Below, piece by piece: positions 9,029-26,906 of a stretch of DNA of 64,000 nt. The stretch comes from Arthrobacter sp. OVS8. Lineage in GTDB: Bacteria > Actinomycetota > Actinomycetes > Actinomycetales > Micrococcaceae. The notes beneath the pieces were generated by a model. That model made no database searches and had not been told where the DNA came from. It saw nothing but the letters and a program-made list of their open reading frames with translations. The position numbers and the translations under genes were made by a program. The DNA is taken from positions 3,038,001-3,102,000 of the forward strand of contig CP116670.1 of NCBI GenBank assembly GCA_028370155.1, written 5' to 3'. How positions within the stretch are numbered: the first letter of the stretch is position 1; each line of letters starts with the position of its first letter.

Positions 9029-9789
9029 ATGGATTTCACGTCCCGCTATGTAGCCCTTGGCGATTCCTTTACGGAAGGCGTCGGCGACGACGACCCCACC
9101 CGCCCCAACGGCGTCCGGGGCTGGGCGGACCGGGTTGCCGAGCAGCTCGGCGCCGCCGATCCGGGCTTCGGGTACGCGAACCTCGCCATCCGCGGCCGGA
9201 AGATCCGCCAGATCATGGCCGAACAGGTCGATGCCGCCGTCGCCCTCAATCCCACCCTGGTGAGCATCTACGCCGGAGCCAACGACATCCTCCGGCCCAA
9301 GGTGGATATCGACGACCTGCTGGTGGACTACGACGCCGGCATCCGCAAGCTCAAGGCCACCGGCGCGACCATCGTGATGTTCACCGGCTTTGATTCCCGT
9401 GGCTCCAAGATCTTCGGCACGACGCGCGGCCGGACCGCCATCTACAACGAACTGGTCCGCGGCATCGCCGGGGATCACGGCGCCCTCCTGGTGGACTACT
9501 GGCGCTTCAGTGAGTACTACGACTGGGGAATGTGGGCCACCGACCGGATGCACATGTCCGCGTCCGGCCACGCGAACATGGCCAAGCGCGTCCTCACCGT
9601 CCTGGAGCACGACCACTCGATCGACGTGCCGCCCATGACCCCCGTTCCGGAACTCAGCCGGACCGAGGCGCTGCGCGCCAACGCCCGCTGGGTCCGCGAA
9701 TTCGCCGGACCGTGGGTGGTCCGCCGGGTCACGGGGAAGTCCTCAGGCGACGGCCTGACACCGCGCTACCCCGGCTCACGCACCTCTAG
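9029..9789 (+). CDS. SGNH/GDSL-family hydrolase, copy 2 (frame break at the 3' end)
   Basis: About 254 residues, paralogous to the gene at 5365: GDSFTEGVG near residue 11, YAGANDIL, and DRMHMSASGHANMAKR as block V. It has the same long C-terminal extension (WVREFAGPWVVRRVTGKSSG). Read as given, the frame runs on past 9789 into the antisense of apbE. One additional C in the CCCC near 9772 gives the natural ending LTPRYPRLTHL with TAG at 9787-9789, sharing bases with the convergent apbE stop. CAGACT (9017-9022) is a weak -10-like box six bases before the ATG. A cytoplasmic esterase or acylhydrolase is likely, substrate unknown. Confidence 0.83.
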
Positions 9790-10639
9790 GCCCGGAATCC
9801 CGGCGTCGCGAGCAGTTCCCCGCTGCCGAGCACGGCAAGCACCTCGACGTCCCAGCTGTCCGTGGCCCAGTTCAGCATGGGCCTTCCGCCGGCGACGATG
9901 GCCGTTGCCAGGACGTCCGCCGTGACAATGTCCGCGGCCGCCACCGACGCCTGACGGAAATCGGAGCGCCGGAATTCCGTACGGCCCACTCCGGCCCGCC
10001 AAATGTGGTCGCCGCGTTCAGCCGTACCGGACGTCGCCAGCGCGGCGAAGCGGCCCGCGGCGCCCAGGGGAAGCCCGAGAGGAGTGCCCCGCGATCCAGC
10101 GGATCCACAACGCCGGCCAGCCACGGGGACCCGGTCCCCGGTGCAGGCGAGCCGCTCACCAGCACATCGCCGCCGGCGTTCAGGCACCAGTCCTCGATGC
10201 CGGCAGCCTGCAGGGCCGTGGCCGCCTGGTCGATCGCGTAGCCTTTGATGATTCCCGAGAGGTCCAGCACGCCGTCGGGCCGCTCGGGCGTGAAGAAACC
10301 CTCGGTCAGCAGCCGCCACCCTGTGGCGTCCGCAAAACGGGCGCGGAATGCCGCCGAGGCGTCCCGCAGCGTGACCTCACCCCGGGCGAGCCGGCTTGAT
10401 TCGGAATCAGGACGGTAGAGGCTGAACATCTCGTCCAGGCTGGCAAACACGCGTTCGACGGCGGCCGTGGCACCGTCCAGCACACGTCCGGTCTCCTGCG
10501 GCGCAGCGCCGGCCGGCAGGGCGAGGCTGATCACGGTCCCCATGCACCGGAAGGTTCTGCTTTTCAGGGCGGGACCGCTCAGATTGTTGGCGCTCTGCGC
10601 CGGATGTTCGGCGGGCAAGGGCTTAAAGGTTGGCTGCAT
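9786..10639 (-). CDS. apbE: FAD:protein FMN transferase, ApbE family (frame break)
   Basis: About 285 residues. ApbE enzymes transfer FMN from FAD to a threonine or serine of partner proteins, with a Mg ion. Motifs in order are RTFRCMGTVISLAL at the N-terminus, SLYRPDSESSRLARG, DLSGIIKGYAIDQAA, LNAGGDVLVSG and the metal-site ending DIVTADVLATAIVAGG. The frame breaks at the run 10067-10070 (plus strand GGGG). One more base restores SGFPLGAAGRFAALATSGTAERGDH. The start overlaps the FMN-binding protein stop by 17 bp, and that neighbour carries a flavinylation-type motif, so its substrate is probably encoded right beside it. Some ApbE proteins are exported, but I see no clear signal peptide here. 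Confidence 0.87.
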
Positions 10640-11092
10640 CGAGGGCTCCCTGAAGTGAACTTAGATAGGCGTCACTGGTGACGGTGGCGCCGCTGATCGT
10701 CTGCACCTGGGCGGACTGTGCCTTGAGGACCGCGGCACGGAGCAGGGGCGCTGCCCGGTTGCTGATTTGCACGGATTTGCGGTCGTCGTCGGTCAACTGC
10801 AGCGCGGTGACGTCCGTGATTGCCCCCGCGTTCACGGTGATCTGCACCTGGACGGTGCCGAAACGGGTCTGCACCGCGCTGCCGGCGAAGGTTCCGGTGG
10901 CCGTCGTCGCCGACCCGGCGCTGCCTCCCCAGTGCCGGGGAAGCCTCCGCTGCTCCCGCCAGTGCCGGACGATGTGGCGGCTGACGCGGCCGCCGCGTTC
11001 CCCGTGTCCGCGACGTGCGCTCCTGACTGCCAGCCGGCCAGAAGAATCCCCGCGGAGGCCAGTGCTGCAGAAACCGCTGCACGTGCTCTCAC
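10623..11092 (-). CDS. Exported FMN-binding domain protein, likely ApbE substrate (frame break)
   Basis: About 156 residues. The N-terminus (RARAAVSAALASAGILLAG) looks like a signal peptide. A Gly/Ser/Ala linker follows, then an FMN_bind domain (TRFGTVQVQITVNAGAITDV) ending with SGATVTSDAYLSSLQGAL. The SGATVTS segment fits the S/T-G-A-T-x-S/T flavinylation site of NqrC/RnfG-type proteins, where the second threonine carries covalent FMN. The frame breaks at the plus-strand C-run 10927-10930 and one more base joins the signal-peptide frame to the domain. The start overlaps the reductase stop by 4 bp. It is expected to be an extracytoplasmic electron carrier. Confidence 0.84.
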
Positions 11093-12489
11093 CAGTCGAA
11101 CCTTTCGTAGTGGAGTTGTTCGTCGCGGACACCGGCCGCGCGGGCCGCCCTGATCGCGCTGCGCGCCCAGGCGTTGGGACCGCAGATATACACGTCGGCG
11201 TCGGCGATGTCCGGGGCGTAACTGGCCAGCCGGTGCCCCGATTCAACGGCCGATTCAGGCAGCCAGGTTTGTTCTCCGGTGGACCGGGGGCCCGTGAGGT
11301 GGAAGAGAGTGGCGCCGCGGCGGCGGCAGAGTTCCAGGATTTCGTCAGCCAGGTAGAGCTCCGACGCACTGTGGCCGCGGAGCATCACCGTAGCGTTGCC
11401 CGGGCCGAAGGGCGTGCCCTCCAGCAGGGCGCGGATCGGGGTGATTCCGATGCCCGCTCCGATCATCACGATCCGGTTCCTGCTGCGGGCCGCCGTGCTG
11501 AAGAGGCCGTAGGGCCCCTCGACGGCCACCCGGATCCCGGGCTTTAGCCCCGCAACCTGCGCCGACCCCCGGCCCAGATTGCGCACGGTAATCCGCAGTC
11601 TGCCCCGCCCCGAGGAATCAAAAACCACGGGCTCTGCGGAAAGGCTGAACGGGTGCGGATGCCACCACATGCCCGGGGCCAGGAACCTCCAGATGAAAAA
11701 CCGGCCGCCGTTCCCGGCCAGTTCGTCGACGTGGCGGCCCGTCAGTTCAACGCTGACGACGCCGGGAGCCTCCCTAACGACGCGGCTCACCCTCAACCGG
11801 TGCCGGACAGTGGCCACCAGCGGCTCCAATACGCGGTAATGGGCCAGGACGGCGCCAGTGACGGCGCAGATGGCCAGCCAGTACCAGCGCTGCCAGGTAC
11901 CCTCGGCGAAGAGGCCGCCAACGCTGAACTGATGCGGTATCGCGGTCAGCACCGCTGCATACGTCAGCAGGTGGACGACATACCAGAACTCGTAGGGGAG
12001 CCGCCGCCGGACCGCCACGACAGAGGTGACCACCACGGCTGTGAACAACCCAAGAGACACGACGGCGAGCCACATGTCCGGGATCAGGACCCAAAGTGCC
12101 ACGAGCTCACTTACAGGATCGAGCCCCTCGGCCAGGCCATACCCGATCGCGATCAGGATTCCGTGCGCGAGCAGAAGGTACAGCGACGGTTTGCCGAGCT
12201 GCCGGTGAAATTCCAGTGCGCGGTCATGCCCGACAGCGCCGTCAATCAACGGAATACGTGCCACCAACAGCAACATCAGGAGCACAAGGTCCATCCCGAC
12301 GAGGCCGGCGACGATGCCCAGGGCCGTGAAGGAGCCGGCGAGGGTCAAGAATCCGCCCGCGCCGCCGTCGGCCAGCCACAGTGCGACGGCAAGGGACACC
12401 GAGGCCCAAGCGGCGACAGTCAGCAGGTCCGCACGCAACAAGCGGCTCCGGGCTCGGCCACGGAACCGCTCCGCGGGAGTCCGGCCCAT
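11089..12489 (-). CDS. Membrane ferric-reductase-like flavoprotein with FAD/NAD(P)H reductase domain
   Basis: A 466-residue intact protein. The N-terminal half has about six membrane helices of the ferric-reductase transmembrane type, with histidines suitable for haem ligation in EFHRQLGKPSLYLLLAHG and YVVHLLTYAAVLTAIPH. The C-terminal half is a ferredoxin-NADP-reductase module: FAD motif HPFSLSAEP, nucleotide loop IGAGIGITPIRALLEG, and YICGPNAWARSAIRAA before the terminal ERFDW. It would move electrons from cytoplasmic NAD(P)H across the membrane. It is the first gene of a tight operon with the FMN-binding protein and apbE, which suggests the exported flavoprotein is the acceptor. Confidence 0.86.
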   Translation of the reverse strand: MGRTPAERFRGRARSRLLRADLLTVAAWASVSLAVALWLADGGAGGFLTLAGSFTALGIVAGLVGMDLVLLMLLLVARIPLIDGAVGHDRALEFHRQLGKPSLYLLLAHGILIAIGYGLAEGLDPVSELVALWVLIPDMWLAVVSLGLFTAVVVTSVVAVRRRLPYEFWYVVHLLTYAAVLTAIPHQFSVGGLFAEGTWQRWYWLAICAVTGAVLAHYRVLEPLVATVRHRLRVSRVVREAPGVVSVELTGRHVDELAGNGGRFFIWRFLAPGMWWHPHPFSLSAEPVVFDSSGRGRLRITVRNLGRGSAQVAGLKPGIRVAVEGPYGLFSTAARSRNRIVMIGAGIGITPIRALLEGTPFGPGNATVMLRGHSASELYLADEILELCRRRGATLFHLTGPRSTGEQTWLPESAVESGHRLASYAPDIADADVYICGPNAWARSAIRAARAAGVRDEQLHYERFDW

Positions 12490-12997
12490 CGTGGCGGCAC
12501 GGCCTGCTGGAGTGAGGAGTTCATGGTTCCACGGTCCGCCCGCGGCCTATCAATTGGCTGTGAATGCGCTGGGGTGCCGATGTGACTTCCGGCCTTCTCG
12601 ACCGGAGCCCTTATACACCTCCGGATACCGGATTGGTCTTTAATTCGTCAAGCTCGTAGACTTGGTAGGCGCTAGGTGGCGCGGAGCGTGTGCAATTGCT
12701 CCGGTTGGCGGGATCTGTCTGCAAAATTGGCAGTCCTGGTGGCCGGTAGTTAGGGCTCAAGTTGCGTGCACTCCTGTATTCGCCCAGCATCCCGGCACTT
12801 CGCAGCGGCTTCCGAAAGGGTTCCGCCGCCCGGTCGCCGCGGCCCGCAATCTTCGCCGCAGTATTGAATGCAGCCGGTTTACGCCGTCTGCCGGAACACT
12901 GCGGAACTACGTGTGGGCGCTGGATGCGGACGCTGCCTGTCGCACGGTTACGCGGGAACTCCGCAACCGTTTCATTTATTTTTTGAGGAGAGTCGTC
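12490..12997. other. 508-bp intergenic region upstream of rpmB
   Basis: This lies between the divergent ferric-reductase-like gene and rpmB. Because rpmB encodes a cysteine-poor paralogue, I looked for an AT-rich Zur-type palindrome and saw none. The only clear signal is the GAGGAG ribosome-binding site just before the rpmB ATG. No convincing gene is present; short frames here have poor composition. Confidence 0.5.
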
Positions 12998-13234
12998 ATG
13001 GCAGCACACTGCCAGGTGACCGGAGCCGAGCCGGGCTTTGGACACAGCATTTCGCACTCGCACCGTCGCAACAAGCGTCGGTTCGACCCGAACATCCAGA
13101 AGAAGCGCTACTGGGTTCCGTCCCTGCGCCGTAATGTCACCCTGCAGGTCTCTGCGCGTGGCATCAAGACCATCGACGTGCGTGGCATCGACGTAGTCGT
13201 AGCCGCCATCCTGGCACGAGGAGTGAAGCTCTAA
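12998..13234 (+). CDS. rpmB: 50S ribosomal protein L28, cysteine-poor form
   Basis: A 78-residue L28, intact: [20 protein letters not shown] at the start, then [19 protein letters not shown] and the ending [10 protein letters not shown]. It has one cysteine and none of the paired CxxC motifs of the zinc-binding L28 form, so it is the C-minus type. It is first in an rpmB-rpmG-rpsN run. In other actinobacteria this C-minus trio is often induced by zinc starvation through Zur. A GAGGAG ribosome-binding site precedes the ATG. The stop overlaps the next ATG by one base. Confidence 0.95.
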   Translation: MAAHCQVTGAEPGFGHSISHSHRRNKRRFDPNIQKKRYWVPSLRRNVTLQVSARGIKTIDVRGIDVVVAAILARGVKL

Positions 13235-13401
13235 TGGCTAAGGACAAGGACGTACGTCCGATCATCAAGCTCAAGTCGACCGCGGGCACGGGTTACACCT
13301 ACGTGACGCGCAAGAACCGTCGTAACGACCCGGACCGTATGGTTCTGAAGAAGTACGACCCCCGCATCCGCAAGCACGTCGAATTCCGAGAGGAGCGCTA
13401 A
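13234..13401 (+). CDS. rpmG: 50S ribosomal protein L33, cysteine-free form
   Basis: A 55-residue L33 with no cysteine, beginning [20 protein letters not shown] and ending KHVEFREER. The zinc-binding L33 form carries two CxxC pairs, absent here. The ATG shares its first base with the rpmB stop (TAATG), so the two are translationally coupled. It sits four bases before rpsN. The sequence is too short to say more, but the identification is firm. Confidence 0.95.
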   Translation: MAKDKDVRPIIKLKSTAGTGYTYVTRKNRRNDPDRMVLKKYDPRIRKHVEFREER

Positions 13402-13405
13402 ACAC

Positions 13406-13711
13406 ATGGCTAAGAAGTCAATGATCGCTAAGAACGAACAGCGTAAAGTCATCGTCGAGCGTTACGCTGCAAAGCGCCTCGAACTGAAGAAGGCTCTGGT
13501 TGACCCCAACTCGACCGACGAAGTTCGCGAAGCCGCTCGCCTCGGCCTGCAGAAGCTGCCCCGCAACGCCTCACCGGTACGTCTGCGTAACCGCGACATC
13601 ATCGATGGCCGCCCGCGCGGTACCTTCCAGAAGTTCGGCATCTCCCGTGTTCGCTTCCGCGACATGGCTCACCGCGGTGAGCTCCCGGGCATCACGAAGT
13701 CTTCCTGGTAA
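13406..13711 (+). CDS. rpsN: 30S ribosomal protein S14, long cysteine-free form
   Basis: A 101-residue S14 of the long, zinc-free type (the zinc type is about 61 residues with CxxC pairs). It starts [20 protein letters not shown] and contains [28 protein letters not shown] and the conserved ending [19 protein letters not shown]. It is the last gene of the trio and is followed by a strong hairpin terminator. No rpsR follows, unlike the four-gene version of this cluster in some mycobacteria. Confidence 0.95.
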   Translation: MAKKSMIAKNEQRKVIVERYAAKRLELKKALVDPNSTDEVREAARLGLQKLPRNASPVRLRNRDIIDGRPRGTFQKFGISRVRFRDMAHRGELPGITKSSW

Positions 13712-13738
13712 TTCAGCACTCCTGAAGCCAGTGGCTTG

Positions 13739-13780
13739 AAGAAGGGTCGGCGCCTATTGGTGCCGGCCCTTCTTGCGTTT
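13739..13780 (+). terminator. Rho-independent terminator after rpsN
   Basis: A 16-bp stem (left arm 13739-13754, right arm 13759-13774) with a TATT loop and two G-U pairs, ending in a short T-containing tail. It closes the rpmB-rpmG-rpsN operon. Confidence 0.85.
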
Positions 13781-13970
13781 AAGGCCCGACGCCGGCTGGC
13801 AGCTGTGTTGCGGGCGGCACCTGGGCGCGGGCAGCTGCCCGCGGGCAGGAGAGGTGACGCACCGCACAAAGCCCGATTTTGCCGGTTTGGCCGGGGGCAG
13901 ACCTGTTGGGGGCGTGGTTTCCGCGTGGTGTGGGGGTTTTTGGGGTGTGGGTGGGGCGTGGTGGGTGGAT

Positions 13971-13999
13971 TTGTGTCGGGCCCTGGTCGCGTGTACAGT
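13971..13999 (+). promoter_or_regulatory. Candidate rRNA operon A promoter
   Basis: TTGTGT at 13971-13976 and TACAGT at 13994-13999 are separated by 17 bp. They lie about 400 bp upstream of the 16S start and are repeated exactly in operon B. The -35 match is modest and the -10 is good. The region between rpsN and the 16S gene (13781-14400) holds only this promoter and the antitermination leader; no gene is seen. Confidence 0.5.
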
Positions 14000-14224
14000 T
14001 ATTCGAGTCGCCGCCGCTGATGCGGAAAGATAGCGACCGACCCCCTTCTAAATGGCCTGAAAATGGTGCGCTGTTGAGCGTGCCGGAGTAGGGTGGGGAT
14101 CCTCTTGTGGGGCTGGGAATCGCGGAAACGTTGATTTGCAAAGCTTCACGGGTTCGGGTAAGTTTGAAAAGTTGCTCCGGAGCGATCCGCGACCGAAAGG
14201 GTTGTGGTGGTGCCGGGTGTGTCT

Positions 14225-14246
14225 GTTGTTTGAGAACTCAATAGTG
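14225..14246 (+). promoter_or_regulatory. rRNA leader boxA-like antitermination element, operon A
   Basis: GTTGTTTGAGAACTCAATAG is the conserved actinobacterial rRNA-leader motif associated with NusB/S10-type antitermination. Related copies occur in the 16S-23S spacer (16292) and the 23S-5S spacer (19697). Confidence 0.75.
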
Positions 14247-14252
14247 TGCCAA
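14243..14252 (+). other. 5' arm of the 16S processing stem, operon A
   Basis: AGTGTGCCAA here is a perfect complement of TTGGCACACT at 16143-16152 in the spacer beyond the 16S gene. Paired, they bracket the 16S precursor, as expected for an RNase III-type processing stem. Confidence 0.6.
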
Positions 14253-14400
14253 GTTTGTTGATACCAATTTATTGTATTGAATTGGTTGAATTTGCCGGGC
14301 CCGCCACCCCGTGGTGTGGTCTGGTGTTTTTGGCTGGTTTCAAATTTTGTGCATTGTGTGCATCCCGTTTTCCCGGGGGCGCATGGTGTGTCTGTTTTTC

Positions 14401-15926
<1,526 letters not shown>

Positions 15927-16291
15927 AGCACCTACAACCGCCGTGCCTCATGTATGTGAGTGTGGCGGGGTTGTCAGGAGTAGGCCCGTTGCGCAGGCGA
16001 TTGTTCTGCGGCGGGTGCTCACGGGTGGAATATCAACAAATAGCGGCCGCGTGTTCTTTCCCGGCGCCCAGTACGGATCCTCTCTTCTTCGGAAGGGCGG
16101 TGGTCCTGGAACGGTGCGGGGTTTGGTTGCGCGGTTTAGTGTTTGGCACACTGTTGGGTCCTGAGACAACAGGACCACGGTCCATGGTCTGTCCCTTTGG
16201 GGGCGGGGTGTGGGGTGTGGGACTTGTGTTTCTGGTTTCCTGGCTGCACCGAGCGCACACGAGACGTGTGCGGGGTGTGTGGTACGGGGTT

Positions 16292-16314
16292 GTTGTTTGA
16301 GAACTACATAGTGG
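16292..16314 (+). promoter_or_regulatory. Spacer boxA-like antitermination element, operon A
   Basis: GTTGTTTGAGAACTACATAG repeats the leader element inside the 16S-23S spacer, about 130 bp before the 23S gene. Confidence 0.7.
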
Positions 16315-16318
16315 ACGC
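16304..16318 (+). other. 5' arm of the 23S processing stem, operon A
   Basis: CTACATAGTGGACGC pairs with GCGTCCACTATGTGG at 19654-19668 beyond the 23S gene (one non-Watson-Crick position), bracketing the 23S precursor for processing. Confidence 0.6.
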
Positions 16319-16440
16319 GAGCATCTTTTATAAGAAGCAATTTCCAAGAATATGAACCTGGATCTGGCCCGGGCGCCCTTTGGGGTGTGTGGGTTGGTTT
16401 TCATGGTTCTCTCGAAAATTAGCGTTTTTGATCTTTTGTG

Positions 16441-19580
<3,140 letters not shown>

Positions 19581-19696
19581 CCACACACCCTCCGTGAACG
19601 GATTCAAAAGACGTTCACACCAGGGAAGGGGTACAAAGAAAACAAGACTGCTTGCGTCCACTATGTGGTTCCCAACCAACAAACCCGCCACGGGAA

Positions 19697-19718
19697 GTTG
19701 CTTGAGAACACAACAAAA
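19697..19718 (+). promoter_or_regulatory. 23S-5S spacer boxA-like element, operon A
   Basis: GTTGCTTGAGAACACAACAA is a third, slightly diverged copy of the leader antitermination element, lying between the 23S and 5S genes. Confidence 0.6.
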
Positions 19719-19817
19719 TAACAACACCACAACTGCACCAGCATCACCGGTGCAGGAACGTGTAACCACAAATTTCCCACCACCACACCCCAGGGTCTGG
19801 ACGGTACGGGAGCAAGG

Positions 19818-19936
19818 GTTACGGCGGTCATAGCGTGGGGAAACGCCCGGTCCCATTCCGAACCCGGAAGCTAAGACCCACAGCGCCGATGGTACTGCAC
19901 CCGGGAGGGTGTGGGAGAGTAGGTCACCGCCGGAAC
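19818..19936 (+). rRNA. rrf: 5S ribosomal RNA, operon A
   Basis: About 119 nt, from GTTACGGCGGTCATAGCG to GTAGGTCACCGCCGGAAC, with the usual CCCGGTCCCATTCCGAACCC loop. It has GTGGGGAAACG where operon B has GTGGGGGAAACG, probably a one-base deletion. Confidence 0.96.
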
Positions 19937-19948
19937 ATCATTAAGGTC

Positions 19949-19987
19949 GAGGACCCCCAACCACCAGGTTGGGGTCCTCCCGCATTT
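19949..19987 (+). terminator. Rho-independent terminator of rRNA operon A
   Basis: A stem formed by GAGGACCCC... and ...GGGGTCCTC around an ACCA loop (19949-19979), followed by CCCGCATTT. Operon B has the same stem with a different loop. Confidence 0.85.
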
Positions 19988-20030
19988 AACCCACAAACCA
20001 AAACCACCGCACCAGCCCCACCGGGGCGGC

Positions 20031-20127
20031 CGTGTGTGCTTTGTTCGTCTTTGCCTCGATAAGCCTTCTGGTGATCATTAGGTTCATCCACAACCGCAAA
20101 GTCGTGAAGAAACAGGCGACTGTTTGA
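20031..20127 (+). pseudogene. Possible 3' remnant of a membrane-protein gene
   Basis: One frame ending in TGA at 20125-20127 reads a hydrophobic helix (LFVFASISLLVIIRF) followed by a basic tail (IHNRKVVKKQ). It looks like the C-terminal end of a membrane protein but has no start or body in the window. It lies just after the terminator of rRNA operon A and before the P-type ATPase remnant. It may also be chance; there is no second line of evidence. Confidence 0.25.
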
Positions 20128-20190
20128 GGCGACGCGCCCGTCACTGCAACTCGCTCCCTGGATTGCATCTCGCCGTTGGTGACGCTGCGG

Positions 20191-20690
20191 GCTGCCGGCA
20201 GCAAGGCCCCGGTGAGTTGGCCCAGGATCCGATCGAGACCGTTGCGGATCCGCGAGTTGGCCTGTGGGAATCGCTTCGCCTCGGCCGTGAGCCTGCTGGC
20301 GAACGAATCAGCGCCACTCGGATCACGCGCGGTGCCCGGCCGGACGGACTGATCGATCCGGATTGGATATCAGTGCCGGCTCTTTGCCGACAGCATCCGA
20401 CTCCCCGGTCAGAAGGGACTCGTCGGCCTCCAGGCCCCCGCCCTCGAGGACGACGACATGGGCGGTGAGCTCGCCTCCGGCCCGAGCGATCAGCGCGTCA
20501 TCGCCTACGCCGCCGGCGGTCGCGATCTCCTGCACGGTCCTGTCGCGTAGGACCCGGCCCAGCAGCGCCCCAAGGATGGCGAGACGGCCCAGGGATCGGT
20601 TCCCGCGCTACTCCTGCGTGACGCGATGACAGCGCTTCCAATCACTGCCAGCCCAATGGGCTTGTCCTGCCAGCTGCCCCTTGGCTGTTG
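20191..20690 (-). pseudogene. Remnant of a CtpE-like P-type cation-transporting ATPase
   Basis: Reading the minus strand across frames gives GSWQDKPIGLAVIGSAVI, RSLGRLAILGALLGRVLRD, VQEIATAGGVGDD, GGGLEADESLLTGESDAV (the actuator TGES motif) and SFASRLTAEAKRFPQANS, then RIRNGLDRILGQL. These follow the order of the membrane-entry and actuator region of actinobacterial CtpE-type ATPases. The N-terminus, the DKTG phosphorylation site and the whole nucleotide-binding domain are missing. An in-frame stop interrupts the region (TQE-stop-RGN near 20600), and at least two frame changes occur. Unlike the other broken genes here, both ends are gone, so this is a true fossil. It is trapped between the two rRNA operons. 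Confidence 0.75.
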
Positions 20691-21058
20691 GAGAACAACA
20701 TGTGTCCGCGATCGCGTCGATCGGCGGCGGCACGTTGACCAGCACCCCATTTCCCACAGGCTGCGGCTCTTTTCATCGGGCTCACGGTTGGCCAAGACCG
20801 GGCCCGATGCGGGTGGCAAACGTTGCCCAGGGACAGGCCGGCTGCGGGTGGACCGGACACGCCACTGGAGCACATTCGGTCTGTGGCGTCCGCGCATGCC
20901 AACACCACCTGGGGGTCACTGGAATGGTGTCGGACGAACCGGTGACCGACGACACAGTGCGGAATTCCGGATGTGCGGGGCGGTTATTGCGTGCCGAGGG
21001 CTGTCCTGCCGCGTGGTGTGGGGGTTTTTGGGGTGTGGGTGGGGCGTGGTGGGTGGAT

Positions 21059-21087
21059 TTGTGTCGGGCCCTGGTCGCGTGTACAGT
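21059..21087 (+). promoter_or_regulatory. Candidate rRNA operon B promoter
   Basis: The same TTGTGT (21059-21064), 17-bp spacer, TACAGT (21082-21087) as in operon A, within the repeated block. Confidence 0.5.
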
Positions 21088-21312
21088 TATTCGAGTCGCC
21101 GCCGCTGATGCGGAAAGATAGCGACCGACCCCCTTCTAAATGGCCTGAAAATGGTGCGCTGTTGAGCGTGCCGGAGTAGGGTGGGGATCCTCTTGTGGGG
21201 CTGGGAATCGCGGAAACGTTGATTTGCAAAGCTTCACGGGTTCGGGTAAGTTTGAAAAGTTGCTCCGGAGCGATCCGCGACCGAAAGGGTTGTGGTGGTG
21301 CCGGGTGTGTCT

Positions 21313-21334
21313 GTTGTTTGAGAACTCAATAGTG
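21313..21334 (+). promoter_or_regulatory. rRNA leader boxA-like antitermination element, operon B
   Basis: An identical copy of the operon A leader element, with TTTGAGAACTCAATAG at its core. Confidence 0.75.
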
Positions 21335-21488
21335 TGCCAAGTTTGTTGATACCAATTTATTGTATTGAATTGGTTGAATTTGCCGGGCCCGCCACCCCGT
21401 GGTGTGGTCTGGTGTTTTTGGCTGGTTTCAAATTTTGTGCATTGTGTGCATCCCGTTTTCCCGGGGGCGCATGGTGTGTCTGTTTTTC

Positions 21489-23015
<1,527 letters not shown>

Positions 23016-23380
23016 AGCACCTACAACCGCCGTGCCTCATGTATGTGAGTGTGGCGGGGTTGTCAGGAGTAGGCCCGTTGCGCAGGCGATTGTTCTGCGG
23101 CGGGTGCTCACGGGTGGAATATCAACAAATAGCGGCCGCGTGTTCTTTCCCGGCGCCCAGTACGGATCCTCTCTTCTTCGGAAGGGCGGTGGTCCTGGAA
23201 CGGTGCGGGGTTTGGTTGCGCGGTTTAGTGTTTGGCACACTGTTGGGTCCTGAGACAACAGGACCACGGTCCATGGTCTGTCCCTTTGGGGGCGGGGTGT
23301 GGGGTGTGGGACTTGTGTTTCTGGTTTCCTGGCTGCACCGAGCGCACACGAGACGTGTGCGGGGTGTGTGGTACGGGGTT

Positions 23381-23403
23381 GTTGTTTGAGAACTACATAG
23401 TGG
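23381..23403 (+). promoter_or_regulatory. Spacer boxA-like antitermination element, operon B
   Basis: TTTGAGAACTACATAGTGG in the tRNA-free 16S-23S spacer of operon B, identical to operon A. Confidence 0.7.
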
Positions 23404-23529
23404 ACGCGAGCATCTTTTATAAGAAGCAATTTCCAAGAATATGAACCTGGATCTGGCCCGGGCGCCCTTTGGGGTGTGTGGGTTGGTTTTCATGGTTCTC
23501 TCGAAAATTAGCGTTTTTGATCTTTTGTG

Positions 23530-26669
<3,140 letters not shown>

Positions 26670-26785
26670 CCACACACCCTCCGTGAACGGATTCAAAAGA
26701 CGTTCACACCAGGGAAGGGGTACAAAGAAAACAAGACTGCTTGCGTCCACTATGTGGTTCCCAACCAACAAACCCGCCACGGGAA

Positions 26786-26807
26786 GTTGCTTGAGAACAC
26801 AACAAAA
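26786..26807 (+). promoter_or_regulatory. 23S-5S spacer boxA-like element, operon B
   Basis: GTTGCTTGAGAACACAACAA, identical to the operon A copy at 19697. Confidence 0.6.
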
Positions 26808-26906
26808 TAACAACACCACAACTGCACCAGCATCACCGGTGCAGGAACGTGTAACCACAAATTTCCCACCACCACACCCCAGGGTCTGGACGGTACGGGA
26901 GCAAGG

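Noticed and set aside
12490..12997. A Zur-type operator upstream of rpmB
   Set aside because: I looked for an AT-rich palindrome of the TGAAAATGATTTTCA type and did not find one, so none is annotated.
20505..20897. A 130-residue minus-strand frame in the inter-rRNA spacer as an intact gene
   Set aside because: Only the GLAVIGSAVI part is homologous-looking, and it belongs to the decayed P-type ATPase. The rest is low-complexity Arg/Pro/Ser.
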